From Acidimicrobiia bacterium (GTDB lineage Bacteria > Actinomycetota > Acidimicrobiia > IMCC26256 > PALSA-610), in NCBI GenBank assembly GCA_027494135.1, contig JAOSJK010000001.1:1405378-1469377 (forward strand): 64,000 nucleotides of DNA, written 5' to 3'. The stretch's first letter is position 1. Each line of letters starts with the position of its first letter. A program made the translations under genes and the position numbers. The notes beneath the pieces were generated by a model. The model was not told the origin of the DNA, ran no database searches, and saw nothing but the letters and a program-made list of their open reading frames with translations. Of this stretch, positions 38,525 to 49,804 are shown piece after piece.

Positions 38525-38704
38525 GAGATGGGTCGGTTCGGCGGTACAGGTGCGCGGTAGTGACCCATCTGGCCGCGGGGGACGGGGAGATGGGTCGGTT
38601 CGGCGGTACAGGTGCGCGGTAGTGACCCATCTGGCCGCGGGGACGGGGAGATGGGTCGGTTCGGCGGTACAGGTGCGCGGTAGTGACCCATCTCGCCGCG
38701 GGGG
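38525..38704. repeat. Three tandem 61-62 bp repeats, each forming a hairpin
   Basis: Three near-identical copies. Each has AGATGGGTC and GACCCATCT as perfect 9-bp arms around a 27-base loop: arms at 38526-38534/38562-38570, 38588-38596/38624-38632 and 38649-38657/38685-38693. Period 62 then 61 bases; copies differ mainly by one G in the linker and a G-to-C change after the last arm. They fill the gap between the methyltransferase and acs. There are no variable spacers, so this is not a CRISPR. Confidence 0.9.
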
Positions 38705-38713
38705 GCACGCGGG

Positions 38714-38719
38714 TAGCCT
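38714..38719 (+). promoter_or_regulatory. Candidate -10 element upstream of acs
   Basis: TAGCCT, 57 bases before the acs ATG and just past the third hairpin repeat. No convincing -35 hexamer is visible at the right distance; the repeat arm overlaps that region. Confidence 0.2.
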
Positions 38720-38776
38720 GACCGACGCTGCAGTGCCGCCCGGTGGGCTGGTGGCCCGGCGAACAGGAGGCGATGC

Positions 38777-40738
38777 ATGTCGGAGCCGACGATCGAGGCG
38801 CTTCTGGCCGAGGGGCGCACGTTCCCGCCGTCGGAGGAGTTCCGCGAGAGCTCGCTCGTCACAGACGTGGATGTCTACGACGAGGCCGAGCGCGACTGGC
38901 AGGGCTTCTGGGCCCGGCAGGCGCAGCAGCTCGACTGGTTCGAGGAGTGGGAGACCGTCCTCGAGTGGGATCTGCCCGACGCGAAGTGGTTCTCGGGAGG
39001 CAGGATCAACGCCTCCTACAACTGCCTCGACCGGCACGTGATCGCCGGGCACGGCGACCAGGTCGCGTTCCACTGGGAGGGTGAGGCCGGCGACACCCGG
39101 ACCATCACGTACGCCGACCTCCTCGACGAGGTCAGCCGCCTCGCCAACGGCCTCAAGAGCATGGGCATCGGCAAGGGCGACCGGGTAGCCGTGTACATGG
39201 GCATGGTCCCCGAGCTGGCGGTGACGCTCCTCGCCTGCGCGAGGATCGGCGCGCCCCACTCGGTCGTATTCGGTGGGTTCACGGCCGACTCCCTGCGCGA
39301 TCGGATCAACGACGCAGAGGCGAAGGTGCTCGTCACCGCCGACGGCGCGTGCAGGCGTGGGGGCACGATCGCGCTCAAGGAGATCGCCGATCAGGCGCTG
39401 GCCGACTGCCCGTCGATCGAGCACGTCGTCATGGTCAGGAGGACGGGGCAGGACGTTGCGTTCGTCGAGGGTCGCGACGTCTGGTACCACGACCTCGTCC
39501 CGCAGCAGAGCGCCGACTGCCCACCCGAGCCCATGGACTCCGAGGACCTGCTGTACATCCTCTACACGAGTGGCACCACAGGCAAGCCCAAGGGGATCAT
39601 GCACACGACGGGCGGTTACCTGACCCAGTGTGCGTGGACCCACAAGTACGTCTTCGATCTGCGTCCCGACACCGACGTGTTCTGGTGCACCGCCGACATC
39701 GGCTGGGTGACCGGTCACTCGTACATCGTCTACGGGCCGCTTGCGAACCGCACGACGAGCGTGATGTACGAAGGCACGCCCGACTACCCCGACAAGGACC
39801 GGTTCTGGCGACTGATCGAGAGATACGGGGTCACGATCCTCTACACGGCCCCGACGGCGATCCGGACCTTCATGAAGTGGGGCGACGAGTACCCGGACCG
39901 CTGCGACCTCTCGTCGTTGAGGCTGCTCGGCAGCGTCGGAGAGCCCATCAACCCCGAGGCGTGGGTCTGGTATTGGAGGCACATCGGGGGCGAACGCTGC
40001 CCGGTGGTCGATACCTGGTGGCAGACCGAGACCGGGGCGATCATGATCAGTCCCCTACCCGGCGCGACGACGCTCAAGCCCGGTAGCGCCACATACCCGC
40101 TACCGGGGATCGGCGCCGACATCGTCGACGAGGCCGGAGTGCCGGTCGGGATTCCGGGCGGCGGCTACCTGGTTCTCACGAGGCCGTGGCCCTCGATGCT
40201 GCGCGGGATCTGGGGAGACCCCGAGCGGTACTTCAAGACCTACTGGAACACGTACAAGGGGCGGTACTTCGCCGGCGACGGCGCCAAGCGCGACGAGGAG
40301 GGCTACTACTGGCTGCTCGGGCGCGTCGACGACGTCATGCTCGTGTCGGGCCACAACATCTCCACCGCAGAGGTCGAGCACGCTCTCGTCGGGCATCATG
40401 CCGTCGCCGAGGCGGCGGTCGTGGGCAAGACCGACAAGGTGACGGGTCAGGCGATCGCAGCCTTCGTGATCCTCCGCGCCGGCAACGAGCCGTCCGAGGA
40501 GTTCGCCAAGGAGCTTCGCGACCACGTCGCTAAGAACATCGGGCCGATTGCCCGTCCCCAGTCGATCCTCTTCACTGACGACCTGCCCAAGACGCGTTCG
40601 GGCAAGATCATGAGGCGCCTTCTTCGCGACGTCTCGGAGGACCACGAGCTGGGCGATACGACGACGCTCGCCGACCCCGGGGTCGTGGCGGGCATCAAGG
40701 CCAAGTACCTGCGCGATCATCCGGCCGACGAGGAGTGA
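38777..40738 (+). CDS. acs: Acetyl-CoA synthetase (AMP-forming)
   Basis: Converts acetate, ATP and CoA to acetyl-CoA via acetyl-AMP. 653 residues, the normal length. Seen: the P-loop-like [20 protein letters not shown], the acyl-binding stretch [20 protein letters not shown], the hinge motif [13 protein letters not shown], and the C-terminal [10 protein letters not shown] whose lysine is the catalytic residue and the site of regulatory acetylation in the family. Intact frame. ATG 38777 follows a GGAGG (38767-38771). Overlaps the next gene by four bases (GTGA). Confidence 0.97.
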   Translation: MSEPTIEALLAEGRTFPPSEEFRESSLVTDVDVYDEAERDWQGFWARQAQQLDWFEEWETVLEWDLPDAKWFSGGRINASYNCLDRHVIAGHGDQVAFHWEGEAGDTRTITYADLLDEVSRLANGLKSMGIGKGDRVAVYMGMVPELAVTLLACARIGAPHSVVFGGFTADSLRDRINDAEAKVLVTADGACRRGGTIALKEIADQALADCPSIEHVVMVRRTGQDVAFVEGRDVWYHDLVPQQSADCPPEPMDSEDLLYILYTSGTTGKPKGIMHTTGGYLTQCAWTHKYVFDLRPDTDVFWCTADIGWVTGHSYIVYGPLANRTTSVMYEGTPDYPDKDRFWRLIERYGVTILYTAPTAIRTFMKWGDEYPDRCDLSSLRLLGSVGEPINPEAWVWYWRHIGGERCPVVDTWWQTETGAIMISPLPGATTLKPGSATYPLPGIGADIVDEAGVPVGIPGGGYLVLTRPWPSMLRGIWGDPERYFKTYWNTYKGRYFAGDGAKRDEEGYYWLLGRVDDVMLVSGHNISTAEVEHALVGHHAVAEAAVVGKTDKVTGQAIAAFVILRAGNEPSEEFAKELRDHVAKNIGPIARPQSILFTDDLPKTRSGKIMRRLLRDVSEDHELGDTTTLADPGVVAGIKAKYLRDHPADEE

Positions 40739-41223
40739 CACCCGCACCAGAGCACTGGACCTGGCGCGACGGACCGGTCGCGCCGGGCGCAGCGGCCGTC
40801 GTCGACATCGACGGCGTCCTCTCCGACGCAACGGCTCGCCAGCGCTACATCGAGGCGCCGAGGCGCGACTGGCGCGCCTTCTTCGACGCCTGCGGCGACG
40901 ACCCGGTGATCGACGAGGTCCGCACGCTCCTCGACCTGCTGGCGGCGGATCTGCAGATCGTGCTCCTCACGGCCCGCCCGTCGCGGGTCCATCACCTCAC
41001 GGAGGCCTGGCTGCGCCACTACGGCATCCGTTGGGATCTGTTGCTCATGCGCCCCTACGGCGACTACGAGGTCTCCCGCGACTTCAAGCAGTCGGCGGTC
41101 TTGGACCTCGCGGCCTACGGCTTCGACCTGCGCCTGGCCTTCGAGGACGATCGGCGCAACGTCGCGATGTTCCGGTCGGAGGGCATTCCATGCCTATATG
41201 TGCATTCCGGGTACTACGACTGA
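40735..41223 (+). CDS. HAD-superfamily phosphatase, polynucleotide-kinase 3'-phosphatase-like
   Basis: 162 residues. Seen: motif I DIDGVLSD with nucleophile D24 and general acid D26, motif II threonine T79 (LLTARPSR), a lysine near 118 and motif IV FEDDRRN (D138, D139). The fold and TARPSR resemble the phosphatase domain of T4-type polynucleotide kinase, but the substrate is not known. GTG start overlaps the acs stop (GTGA), implying translational coupling. Confidence 0.75.
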   Translation: MTPAPEHWTWRDGPVAPGAAAVVDIDGVLSDATARQRYIEAPRRDWRAFFDACGDDPVIDEVRTLLDLLAADLQIVLLTARPSRVHHLTEAWLRHYGIRWDLLLMRPYGDYEVSRDFKQSAVLDLAAYGFDLRLAFEDDRRNVAMFRSEGIPCLYVHSGYYD

Positions 41224-41311
41224 CCCGCAGCACTTGCGCCCTCCGACGCTGAGGGTGAGGAGACCGGCCACGGAATGGTGAAGGAGCCGGGATCGGTGCC
41301 GATAGGACGGC

Positions 41312-43144
41312 ATGGGTCTCATCCGGACGCGCAAGGAGACCGCCGCCTCACCCGGCGGCGGGGAAGGCAGGGACGAGGCCGGTCGGGTCCGGGCCCGCGA
41401 CGGCTCCGACACGGTTCCCTCTGCTCATGGTGAGGCCAGTGAGGGCACCCCCCGGCACAAGGGGGTACCCCTAGGTGAGATGCTCGTGCAGACGGGGGCG
41501 ATCTCGGCCGACCAGCTGAGCGAGGCCCTGACCCAGCAGTCGGCGACCGGAAAGCGCCTCGGGTTCGTCCTCGTGGAGATGGGATTCGTGGGTGAGCGCG
41601 ACCTGGCGCAGGCGCTCGCCGACCAGCTCGAGATGGAAGTGGTCGACCTGCGGCACGTCGAGGTCGACGAGGAGCTGATCAGCCTGCTGCCCGAGACGAT
41701 GGCGCGCCTGCTCAAGGCGGTGCCGGTCAGGCGCCTGGGCGGACGCATCGAGGTCGCAGTTGGAGACCCGCTCGAGACCGAGCTGACGACGCGGCTGGTC
41801 GCCGCTCTCGAGGTCCCCGTCCGGCTCGTCGTGGCCGCCGTCTCCGACGTCGAGCGCCTCCTCGACTCCGTGTACCGCTCGACGACGAAGGTGGACGACG
41901 CCGTCCGCCTCTTCGAGGCACGCATGGAGGAGCGACAGCGCACCCTGACCGAGACGCAGACGCAGACAGTCGTCGACGAGCACGCTCCGATCGTCCAGGT
42001 CGTCAACCTGATACTCGAGCAGGCCGTGCGGGACCGTGCCTCCGACGTGCACCTGGAACCGCAACAGGACTCGCTACGGGTTCGAGTGAGAACCGACGGC
42101 GCGTTGCACGAGCTCATCACTCTGCCGCCGTCGATGTCCCAGTCGCTGGTGAGCCGGATCAAGGTCATGGCCGACATGAACATCGTCGAGCGACGCCGTC
42201 CCCAGGACGGCCAGTTCACGATCGCGGTCGCGGGGTCCGACATGGACGTCCGCGTCTCCACCACGTCCACGGTCTTCGGCGAGAAGTGCGTCATGAGACT
42301 GCTCGACAAGACCCGTGCTCTCTACCGGCTCCGGGAGCTCGGGATGGCGCCCGAGACGTACGAGCGGTTCAACGACCTGGTTCGCTCCCCTTACGGGATG
42401 ATGATCTGCGCCGGCCCTACGGGCTCGGGGAAGACCACGACGCTCTACGCGACGTTGAGCGAGATCAACCGGCCCGAGATCAACGTGATGACGATCGAGG
42501 ATCCGGTCGAGTATGTCTTCCCGGCGATCAACCAGATCCAGATCAACGATCAGGCCGGGGTGACGTTCGCCGCCGGCCTGCGCTCGATCCTGCGTCAGGA
42601 CCCCGACTCGATCCTGGTCGGCGAGATCCGCGACGTGGAGACCGCGCGCATCGCCGTGCAGGCAGCGCTCACCGGGCACTTCGTCATGTCGTCGCTGCAC
42701 GCGACCGACTCGACCTCCGCCCTGCACCGCTTCCTCGACATGGGCATCGAGTCGTTCCTGATTGCGTCGTCACTCCTGGGGATCATCGGGCAGCGCCTGG
42801 TGCGCAGGATCTGCCCACACTGCATCGAGCCCTACGAGCCGACCGTCGAGGAGCGTGCTTTCTACGAGCGCGGAGGAGGTGACGTCGACAAGCGCGACTT
42901 CTACGCCGGCGCCGGCTGCAACTTCTGTGGTCACACGGGCTACTTCGAGCGGATCGGGATCTACGAGATCCTGCACGTGACCGACGAGATGAAGCAGATG
43001 ATCGTCGAGAACGCCCCTCACGACGTGATCAAGAAGCTCGCGATCGATCAGGGCATGAAGACGTTGAGGGACCAGGCGATCGAGCTGATCTCCCAGGACA
43101 AGTCGACCGTCGCCGAGGTGCTCCGCACCGTGTACGTCCTCTAG
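41312..43144 (+). CDS. pilB: Type IV pilus extension ATPase
   Basis: Powers pilin polymerisation at the inner membrane. 610 residues. Seen: an MshEN-type N-terminal domain (about 52-190), Walker A GPTGSGKT (368-375), Walker B ILVGEIRD (434-441), and a C-terminal zinc tetracysteine site (CPHC and CNFCG). Full length and intact. The first 50 residues are polar and low-complexity. First gene of a pilus locus with pilC and prepilin genes. Confidence 0.95.
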   Translation: MGLIRTRKETAASPGGGEGRDEAGRVRARDGSDTVPSAHGEASEGTPRHKGVPLGEMLVQTGAISADQLSEALTQQSATGKRLGFVLVEMGFVGERDLAQALADQLEMEVVDLRHVEVDEELISLLPETMARLLKAVPVRRLGGRIEVAVGDPLETELTTRLVAALEVPVRLVVAAVSDVERLLDSVYRSTTKVDDAVRLFEARMEERQRTLTETQTQTVVDEHAPIVQVVNLILEQAVRDRASDVHLEPQQDSLRVRVRTDGALHELITLPPSMSQSLVSRIKVMADMNIVERRRPQDGQFTIAVAGSDMDVRVSTTSTVFGEKCVMRLLDKTRALYRLRELGMAPETYERFNDLVRSPYGMMICAGPTGSGKTTTLYATLSEINRPEINVMTIEDPVEYVFPAINQIQINDQAGVTFAAGLRSILRQDPDSILVGEIRDVETARIAVQAALTGHFVMSSLHATDSTSALHRFLDMGIESFLIASSLLGIIGQRLVRRICPHCIEPYEPTVEERAFYERGGGDVDKRDFYAGAGCNFCGHTGYFERIGIYEILHVTDEMKQMIVENAPHDVIKKLAIDQGMKTLRDQAIELISQDKSTVAEVLRTVYVL

Positions 43145-43176
43145 ACGAAAGAGCGCGCAGTGCGCGGAGGTATCCG

Positions 43177-44387
43177 ATGACTTCATACCGCTACGTCGCG
43201 GTCGCCCCCGACGGCAAGCAGATCAAGGCCGCTGCCGAGGCGGCTTCGGAGGAGGTGCTGCGGACCGAGCTCCTGCTGCGCAATCTCGAGGTCAAGCGGA
43301 TACGGACGCAGCGCAAGTTCACCGAGATCGAGCTGACGAAGCAGCGCGTCAAGCCGGCCGACGTGATGCACTTCTCCAGGCAGATCGCCGCGTTCGTGAG
43401 GAGCGGTATCCCACTGGCCGAAGCGCTGGAGGTCGTCGAGGACGACGCCACGAACAAGCGCTGGCGAGCGATCGTCGTCGAGATGAGAGAGGCGATCCAG
43501 AACGGCGTTCCGTTCTCCGACGCCGTCGCAGCTCACGGCGAGGTCTTCCCCCGTACTACCTGGGGATCCTGCGGTCTTCGGAGTTCACGGGCCAGCTCGA
43601 CGTCGCGCTCGACCAGCTCGCCGAGTACATGGAGCGCGACCTCGAGGCTCGTCAGCAGATCAAGTCGGCACTCACCTATCCGACCGTGATCGGCGTGCTC
43701 TCGATCCTCACGGTCGTGATCATGGCTACGTATGTCCTGCCAAAGTTCGCGGGCTTCTTCGACAGCCTGAACTCGGAGCTGCCCCTGCCTACCCGAATGC
43801 TGCTCGCGATCTCGAACTTCATGCAGGAGTTCTGGTACTCGGTGCCGATCACCGGAGTCGTTCTCGGAATCGCGATCTACCTGCTGCGCAAGACCGAGCC
43901 CGGCCGAGGGATTCGTGACAGGGCTCTGCTCAGGATGCCTCTCGTGAAGGACATCGTGCTCTACGCGGTCGTCGAGCGGTTCGGCCGCATCGTCGGCGCG
44001 ATGGTGCGCGCCGGGGTCCCGATCACAGACGCGATGACCGCCGCGATTCGCTGCGTTCACAACAAGGTGTTCGAAGACGCGCTGCAGACTGCGAAGGAGC
44101 GGATGATGGAGGGGGAGGGGATCTCGGCGCCGCTTCGAGACATCGATCTCTTCCCGCGGGCGGCGATCCAGATGATGCGTGTGGGTGAGGACACCGGGAC
44201 TCTCGACCTCCAGCTCGAGAACGCGTCCGCCTATTACGGCAGTGAGCTCAAGCACAAGCTGAAGCGCCTCACCTCGCTCTTCGAGCCTGCGATCATCGTC
44301 TTCATGGGGGCCATAGTCGGTTTCGTCGCCGTCGCGCTGATCTCGGCCATGTACGGGGTCTTCAACGGCCAGGAGCTCGGCGGGTGA
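43177..44387 (+). CDS. pilC: Type IV pilus inner-membrane platform protein, frameshifted
   Basis: The membrane platform that works with PilB. About 404 residues. Seen: HFSRQIAAFVRSGIPLAEAL (first GspF domain) and ERFGRIVGAMVRAGVPITDAM (second), with three membrane helices. The frame is lost at the C5 run 43548-43552 (one C missing); the repaired stretch reads GEVFPPYYLGILRSSEFTG. Starts 33 bases after pilB. Confidence 0.93.
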
Positions 44388-44845
44388 TGGGAACGGTGGC
44401 GCGCAGGCGCGGCGCCGGCGGTTTCACGCTCCCCGAGATGATCGTGACGATCGCGATCCTGGGCATCGCGATCGTGGGCATGGTCGGAGGCCTCTTCGGG
44501 CTCGTCGTGGCGCGCGAGACGCACAGGCAGGTGGCCAGGGCAGGCGCATATGTCCTCACCTACGCCGAGGCCGTCAAGGCGGCCGCGTACGAGGACTGCA
44601 CCACTTCTGGCGCCTACTCGGGTGTCACCGCTGCAGCACCGAGCTACGAGCTCACCGTGCTCGCGGTCGAGTGCTGGAACGGTGATCAGCCGGCGACGTT
44701 CACCGCCGGCTCGGCGCCGGGCGCCGTCGACTCGGGAGCGCAGCGCGTCGCCCTCTCGGTGAGCGGACCCACTGGAGCCCCGGCGTCTAAGCAGGTGACC
44801 GAGACGGTCGTCGTGCTCAAGCGCAACGCGGCGGCACCGACGTGA
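44387..44845 (+). CDS. Type IV prepilin-like protein with GFTLPE cleavage motif
   Basis: About 153 residues. Seen: a 12-residue basic leader (VARRRGAGG), the prepilin peptidase site G12|F13 with the Glu at mature position 5 (FTLPE), and a hydrophobic helix MIVTIAILGIAIVGMVGGLFG. The rest is a small soluble domain with two cysteines. Probably a minor pilin. ATG 44387 shares a base with the pilC stop; the adjacent GTG 44384 is an alternative. Confidence 0.85.
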   Translation: MGTVARRRGAGGFTLPEMIVTIAILGIAIVGMVGGLFGLVVARETHRQVARAGAYVLTYAEAVKAAAYEDCTTSGAYSGVTAAAPSYELTVLAVECWNGDQPATFTAGSAPGAVDSGAQRVALSVSGPTGAPASKQVTETVVVLKRNAAAPT

Positions 44846-45432
44846 CGCGCAGGTGCCCGTCACCTCGCCGGGAGGACGGGATGACGCTGATCGAGCTCAT
44901 CATCTCGATGGTGATCATGGGGATCATCTTCGCCACCATCGCCGCCGCGATGGTCATCGGGCTCAGGCAGACTTCCACCGCCGAGACCGAGCTGATCGAG
45001 CAGCAGGGGGCCGCGATGACGGCCAGGTACTTCGTGGCCGACGTTCAGGGGGCGCTCCGCTTCGACGAGGTCGCCGACCGGTGCGGGGCTGCCGGCGTGC
45101 TCACACTGGGAACGACGGTCGCGGGTGACGTCCGGAGGGGGGTGACGTACCGGGTCGAGCAGCCCGAGGCCGGGTCGCCCTGGGCGGTTGTGCGGCGGGT
45201 CTGCGACGGCGGCACCGAGGTGTCGGAGATCGTCCTGGCGGAGCGGTTGGAGGAGCCGGCCTCGCCGGCCGACGCGAACGACCCCGGGGGCCCGCCGGTC
45301 GTGGTGACATGTCCAGGTACGCCCGGTTCGTCCTGCCGGATCGACGTGAGTCAGGCGGGAAACCCCTCAAGTCAGGCACTCATCGATCCGTTCAACTTCA
45401 CACTGGAAGCCGTCCCGCGCGGAGGCCAGTGA
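44842..45432 (+). CDS. Minor prepilin (PulJ/PilW-like)
   Basis: 196 residues. Seen: a basic leader, cleavage motif DG|MTLIELI with Glu at mature position 5, and helix IISMVIMGIIFATIAAAMVIGL. Several cysteines follow in a larger soluble domain. The GTGA overlap with the previous prepilin gene shows they are co-expressed. Length and placement fit a minor pilin at the pilus tip. Confidence 0.82.
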   Translation: MTRRCPSPRREDGMTLIELIISMVIMGIIFATIAAAMVIGLRQTSTAETELIEQQGAAMTARYFVADVQGALRFDEVADRCGAAGVLTLGTTVAGDVRRGVTYRVEQPEAGSPWAVVRRVCDGGTEVSEIVLAERLEEPASPADANDPGGPPVVVTCPGTPGSSCRIDVSQAGNPSSQALIDPFNFTLEAVPRGGQ

Positions 45433-45510
45433 GCACCGGGGCGGACCGCCGGTCCGTCCAAGAGCAGTCGCAGGTACAGGTAGTACCTGGAGCTAGGCCT
45501 GGGAGGCAGA

Positions 45511-45867
45511 GTGCTGCACTACACGCGAGACCGCAGTGAGTGGCAAGACAAGAACGTGCTCGAGAAGGGGTTCACCCTCGTCGAGCTCCTGGTCGTGATC
45601 GTGATCATCGGAGTCCTCTCCGCTGTCGTGGTCTTCGCCGTCGACGGCGTCACCGATCGCGGCCAGAAGTCGGCGTGCAAGACCGACAAGCGGACGCTGA
45701 AGACCGCGGCCGAGGCAGCGTTCGCCAAGAACGGCGCCTACCCCGCGAACGAGGCCGCCCTGGTGACCGGCGGCTTCATCGAGAGCGAATCGACGCTCTA
45801 CAACTACGCCCTCTCCGGGAGCACCTACACGATCACCGTGCAAGACACGGCGTGCACCGGCATCTGA
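45511..45867 (+). CDS. Type IV major-pilin candidate
   Basis: 118 residues. Seen: the classic cleavage site EKG|FTLVELLVVIVIIGVL and a compact C-terminal domain with two cysteines (C in KSACKTD and near the end TACTG) that can form the usual disulfide loop. GTG 45511 has GGAGG four bases upstream; GTG 45556 would leave a more typical five-residue leader. The best match to a major pilin in the locus. Confidence 0.85.
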   Translation: MLHYTRDRSEWQDKNVLEKGFTLVELLVVIVIIGVLSAVVVFAVDGVTDRGQKSACKTDKRTLKTAAEAAFAKNGAYPANEAALVTGGFIESESTLYNYALSGSTYTITVQDTACTGI

Positions 45868-45915
45868 TCGCCGAACGGCGCTTCCCAAGTCCTGCGATCT
45901 AGCGGCTCACGGCCG

Positions 45916-48900
45916 ATGATCACCGGGATGAGGAATGTGGTGAGGAGTCGGATGCGTAGCGGGGGCGACGACGGCAGTGCGCTCGTCGTCGCCCTCGTCG
46001 TGCTCACGGTGGTCGGCCTGGCAGCGTCGTCGATGCTCGGCCTCGCCGACACCACCCTCAGGGCGAACAACAGCGGCCTCCGCCCGGCCCGCGCGCAGCT
46101 CTTCGCCGCCGATGGCGCGGTCGACGCCGCCATCAGGCGGATCGTCAACGACGAGAGCATCGGCCAGTACGGCTCCACCGACTGCGGGCTCGACGTGGCG
46201 GCCGACGCGGCTCTGGGTACACCGGCGGTCGAGGTCGTCTGCGTTCCACAGGCGGGGAGCCGGATCGACACGACGGCCCCGGCCGGCCAGGAGGAGTTTC
46301 CGCCGCAGACCATCCTGACTCTGGGGAGGCGTGCGAACTGGCCGGGCAACGGCGACCGCCTGTGGCCGTACAACTGGAACCTGGTGAGCGGCCCACCCAG
46401 CTCCGACCCGAGCTACGGCGTGGAGCCCGGGATCCTCTTCAGGGCCTCGGCACTGGGCTCGGCCAGCCCGATCTCGGTGACCGGCGACCTCTTCTCCAAC
46501 TCCACGATCACCGCCGAGGGTGGTGCCGTCACCGACCTCGAGGGTGACATCACCGCCCGCGGGGCGTGCTCGGCCTCGGTCACCACGCTGAGCGGGACGA
46601 AGACGTGCTCGATCGGCTACGGCTCCGATGGCCTCGGTGCCGATCCGCTGTACGCGCACCGCGGGCAGAGCGAGGCCTTCCCACCTCTTCGCTCGGTACC
46701 GGCGCAGTGCACGGGCGCGACCCTGCAGACTTTCGAGCCGGGCTTCTACAACGATGCGGCGGCGTTGTCGCGACTCTTCACGGACGGGACCTGCAACAAC
46801 AAGGACTTCTGGTTCAAGCCAGGTCTCTACTACTTCGACTTCCGCAACACCGACACGCCTCCGGCATGCAACGTCAGCGGCTCGCCGGTGAACCAGATCC
46901 ACCAGTGGTGCATCGACAGCGCGGCGCACACCTCGTCGACCCGCCCGCGCATCATGGGCGGCACCCCGGTGTCGAGTTGGAGCCCCGACGGCGCGCAGGG
47001 CGCCTCGACCCTCGAGAACCCCGTCGATGCGGGTGTCGCTGCGAGTCCTGCTGGCGCCTGGAGCGGCGTACCCGCCGGCCCGAAGGCGATCGACGGCACG
47101 TCGGCGTCCACCGAGTGGTCTCCTGCGACGCTCGGCACTCCGGCGACGGTGAGCAGCAGCCCCACCGGGGCGTGGACCTCGATCCCTGCGGGAGCGCAGG
47201 CGATCGGTGACGGAGCCCAGGCCCAGACGGTCTGGGGAGACGTAGCCCTGACCGGAGTCCCGGCATCCGGTAGCGAGTCGTGCGGATGGTTCTGCACCGA
47301 CTTCGCGCCCTTGGCCGGCGCGCACTCGATCGGCGACGGGAGCATCGCTACCGGTTCGCTCGGCTTCTTCGGCGGAACGCTCCATGCGATCACCACCCAG
47401 TACGCGACGAACCTCTCCTCGAGCGCGACCGTCGCGCAGGTGACCGTCACGGTCAGGCACCGGCGGACCGGGAATCCGAACGGCGCTCAGGAGTCGACGA
47501 TCGAGATCGTCAACGGTGAGGGGACGACCTGCGGCACCGTGGGGAGTCGGCACGCCCACTCACGGTACGTGGACGACGACGACTACGGCAGCGCTCTTTC
47601 CATCGTGCCTGAACACCGCCGCCCGGGTGAACGGAATGAAGGTCCACTACCGCGCGAGTCGCAGCGTCTTCAGCAACGCGACCGCCGACTTCGACCTCGA
47701 CGGCGTCGAGGTCAACGTCTCGGCGACCGACAGCGGCAACCGGAGCCTCGCGATGACAGCGTACGACGCGTCCGAGGTTCCGTCGGATGCTGCGACGGTC
47801 GACAGCCTCCAACTCGTGGTCGCATCGTCGGCCACGGGAGCGAGCCGATCGGTCACCCTCTACAACGGCGGTGGTGCGGCGTGCGGCACGTGGGCCATCT
47901 CCGGGGCCACCGTGACGATCGCCGTACCGACCGCGTGCATCGCGAGCCACGCCGACCTGGTGGGTGCGCGAACCGTTGTGACCGTGAGCCCGACGGCCGC
48001 CAGCGGGAGTGCCGCAGTCGACGGCTCTCGGCTCGACGTCACGTACACGCCGCCGGCGAGGACCGTGGTCCTCTCCCAGCTCCAGGGCTCGCCGAGTGCA
48101 GTCCCCACGACGGCCGTCTCGATCGACACGGCCGAGCTCGACCTCTCGGGAGCAGTCGCGGGCGCGACGGGCACGTTCTCGCTCTACCCGGGCGGCGGAG
48201 GTGGGGCGTGCGGCACCTGGCCGGTCTCGACCACGACGGTCCCCGGCCTCGCCGGCTGCCTCGACACGGCGGCGAAGGTCAACAGCGCATTTGTCGTGTA
48301 CACGGTCGGTCCTACGGCGACGTCGGGTAGCGGGAGCCTCGACGGGGTCCGGCTGCGCGTCGAGTACACCGACTCCCCGGCCCGATTCGAGTTCCCGGGG
48401 ATGTGCGACCCGAACCAGCCCGGGGTTCAGTTCATCTTCGGCGGCGACAGCCACGCCTACCTGCCCAACGGCACCTTCGAGCTCTGCGCGGGCCCGAACC
48501 CCTCGGGCACGCTCACCAGCCAGCGGATAGCGATGTACGGGCTCAGGCCGGTCGAGCCCCTGAAGCCGAGCAGCGCGACGCCGGCTGACGGGTGGTCGAA
48601 CCCGTCGAACGCGCTCGCGGTGGGCGAGTCGCCGACCACTCTCGATGCGACCACGGTCTTCCCCGCCGTCTCCTTCGGCAACGCCGATCAGGTCTCGCCC
48701 GTCCGGCCCCTGACGCTCTCGGGCTTCAGCGGTGGCGTGAGCATCCCCACCGGCGCGTCGATCAAGCGCGTCTACGCGATGGTCGCCCACGGTCAGAGCA
48801 CAGCCGGCCTGACCGCGCCGCGCCTGAAGGTATGGAACGGAGATGGTGCGCTCTGCCCAGAGACGCCGGGCGAGGGCTACGCGCTCAACCTGCACAACGA

Positions 48901-49642
48901 GCTCCTGACCGTGTTCGGGCGACGCTACGAAGCGGTGGACCTGACCGGTTGCTTCGCGCACGCCGACCCGGCGGTCGCCGCGGGCCGCCTGAACGGCCCG
49001 GGCCTCACCGTGGAGTTCGACGCGAAGCCCACGACGGGATCGTTCCTCGGGATACCGGGCACCTACTGGCAGCTCGAGAGCACCTCCCGTCTCGACGGCG
49101 TGCAGCTGCTGGTCGAGCTGCAGGCGACGAGCCCCGCTGCCGCTGTCTACATCCCGCAGAACGGCTGCGTCTCGGGCCTGGCTTCGTACCCGAACTACTG
49201 GGACGGCTACGCCGATCCGGACTGTGCGCTCTTCAAGTGGGACGGCATCGGAATCCTCTCCAGCAGCCCGCGTGGACAGGTCTCGATCCACGGCACCGTC
49301 TACGCACCGGGAGGGGCACTCGACATCGACGACGAAGGACCGCCGTGCCAGTCGGGATGGCTCTGCACCCCCGGGAGCTATGTGGGCGTCGACTACCCGA
49401 TAGTCGATCGCGGCGTGGTGGCGAGACACATCAGGTTCAAGGCGCTGAAGATCAAGTCCGACTACGACGGCGCCGTGTTCTCGTGCGGGGAGTGCGGGTC
49501 GACGGTGACCGGTCCAGCCGACATCGTGCTCGAGGCACGCGTGGGAGGGCGGACGATCGTCGAGGCCAGGGTGCAGGTTCCGAACCAGCTGACGGAGCCC
49601 GGCGCGTCGCCCGTGATCGAACGGTGGGCCGTCGACCCCTGA
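45916..49642 (+). CDS. Giant PilX-like pilus-associated surface protein, frameshifted
   Basis: About 1240 residues once joined. Seen: an N-terminal basic stretch and membrane helix SALVVALVVLTVVGLAASSM without a prepilin cleavage site, as in PilX-type proteins, then a long Ser/Thr/Gly-rich exported region. Three similar repeats of about 90-110 residues carry the core ACGTW (near 47.5, 47.9 and 48.2 kb). The frame changes at about 47539-47546, where CGT must join WGVGTPTHGTW. A Cys-rich C-terminal region (CGECGS) follows. A tip adhesin is a reasonable guess because it closes a pilin operon; no named domain is recognised. Could also be a surface protein unrelated to pili. Confidence 0.75.
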
Positions 49643-49804
49643 TCCACACCCGGCGAGCCGGGGACCTGCATTGCGCCCCGCGGCGCCTCGCACCGCCGCG
49701 ACCGGTACTCTCGGGGCCACCATCGCGCGTGGGAGCGAGACTGCGGCTTCCGACGCGCAGGTGTGGCGACGGGTTTGACGACGGATCGCGGGAGCAGAGG
49801 GCTC

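Noticed and set aside
38525..38704. CRISPR array
   Set aside because: The copies are adjacent with identical linkers; there are no variable spacers and no cas genes nearby.
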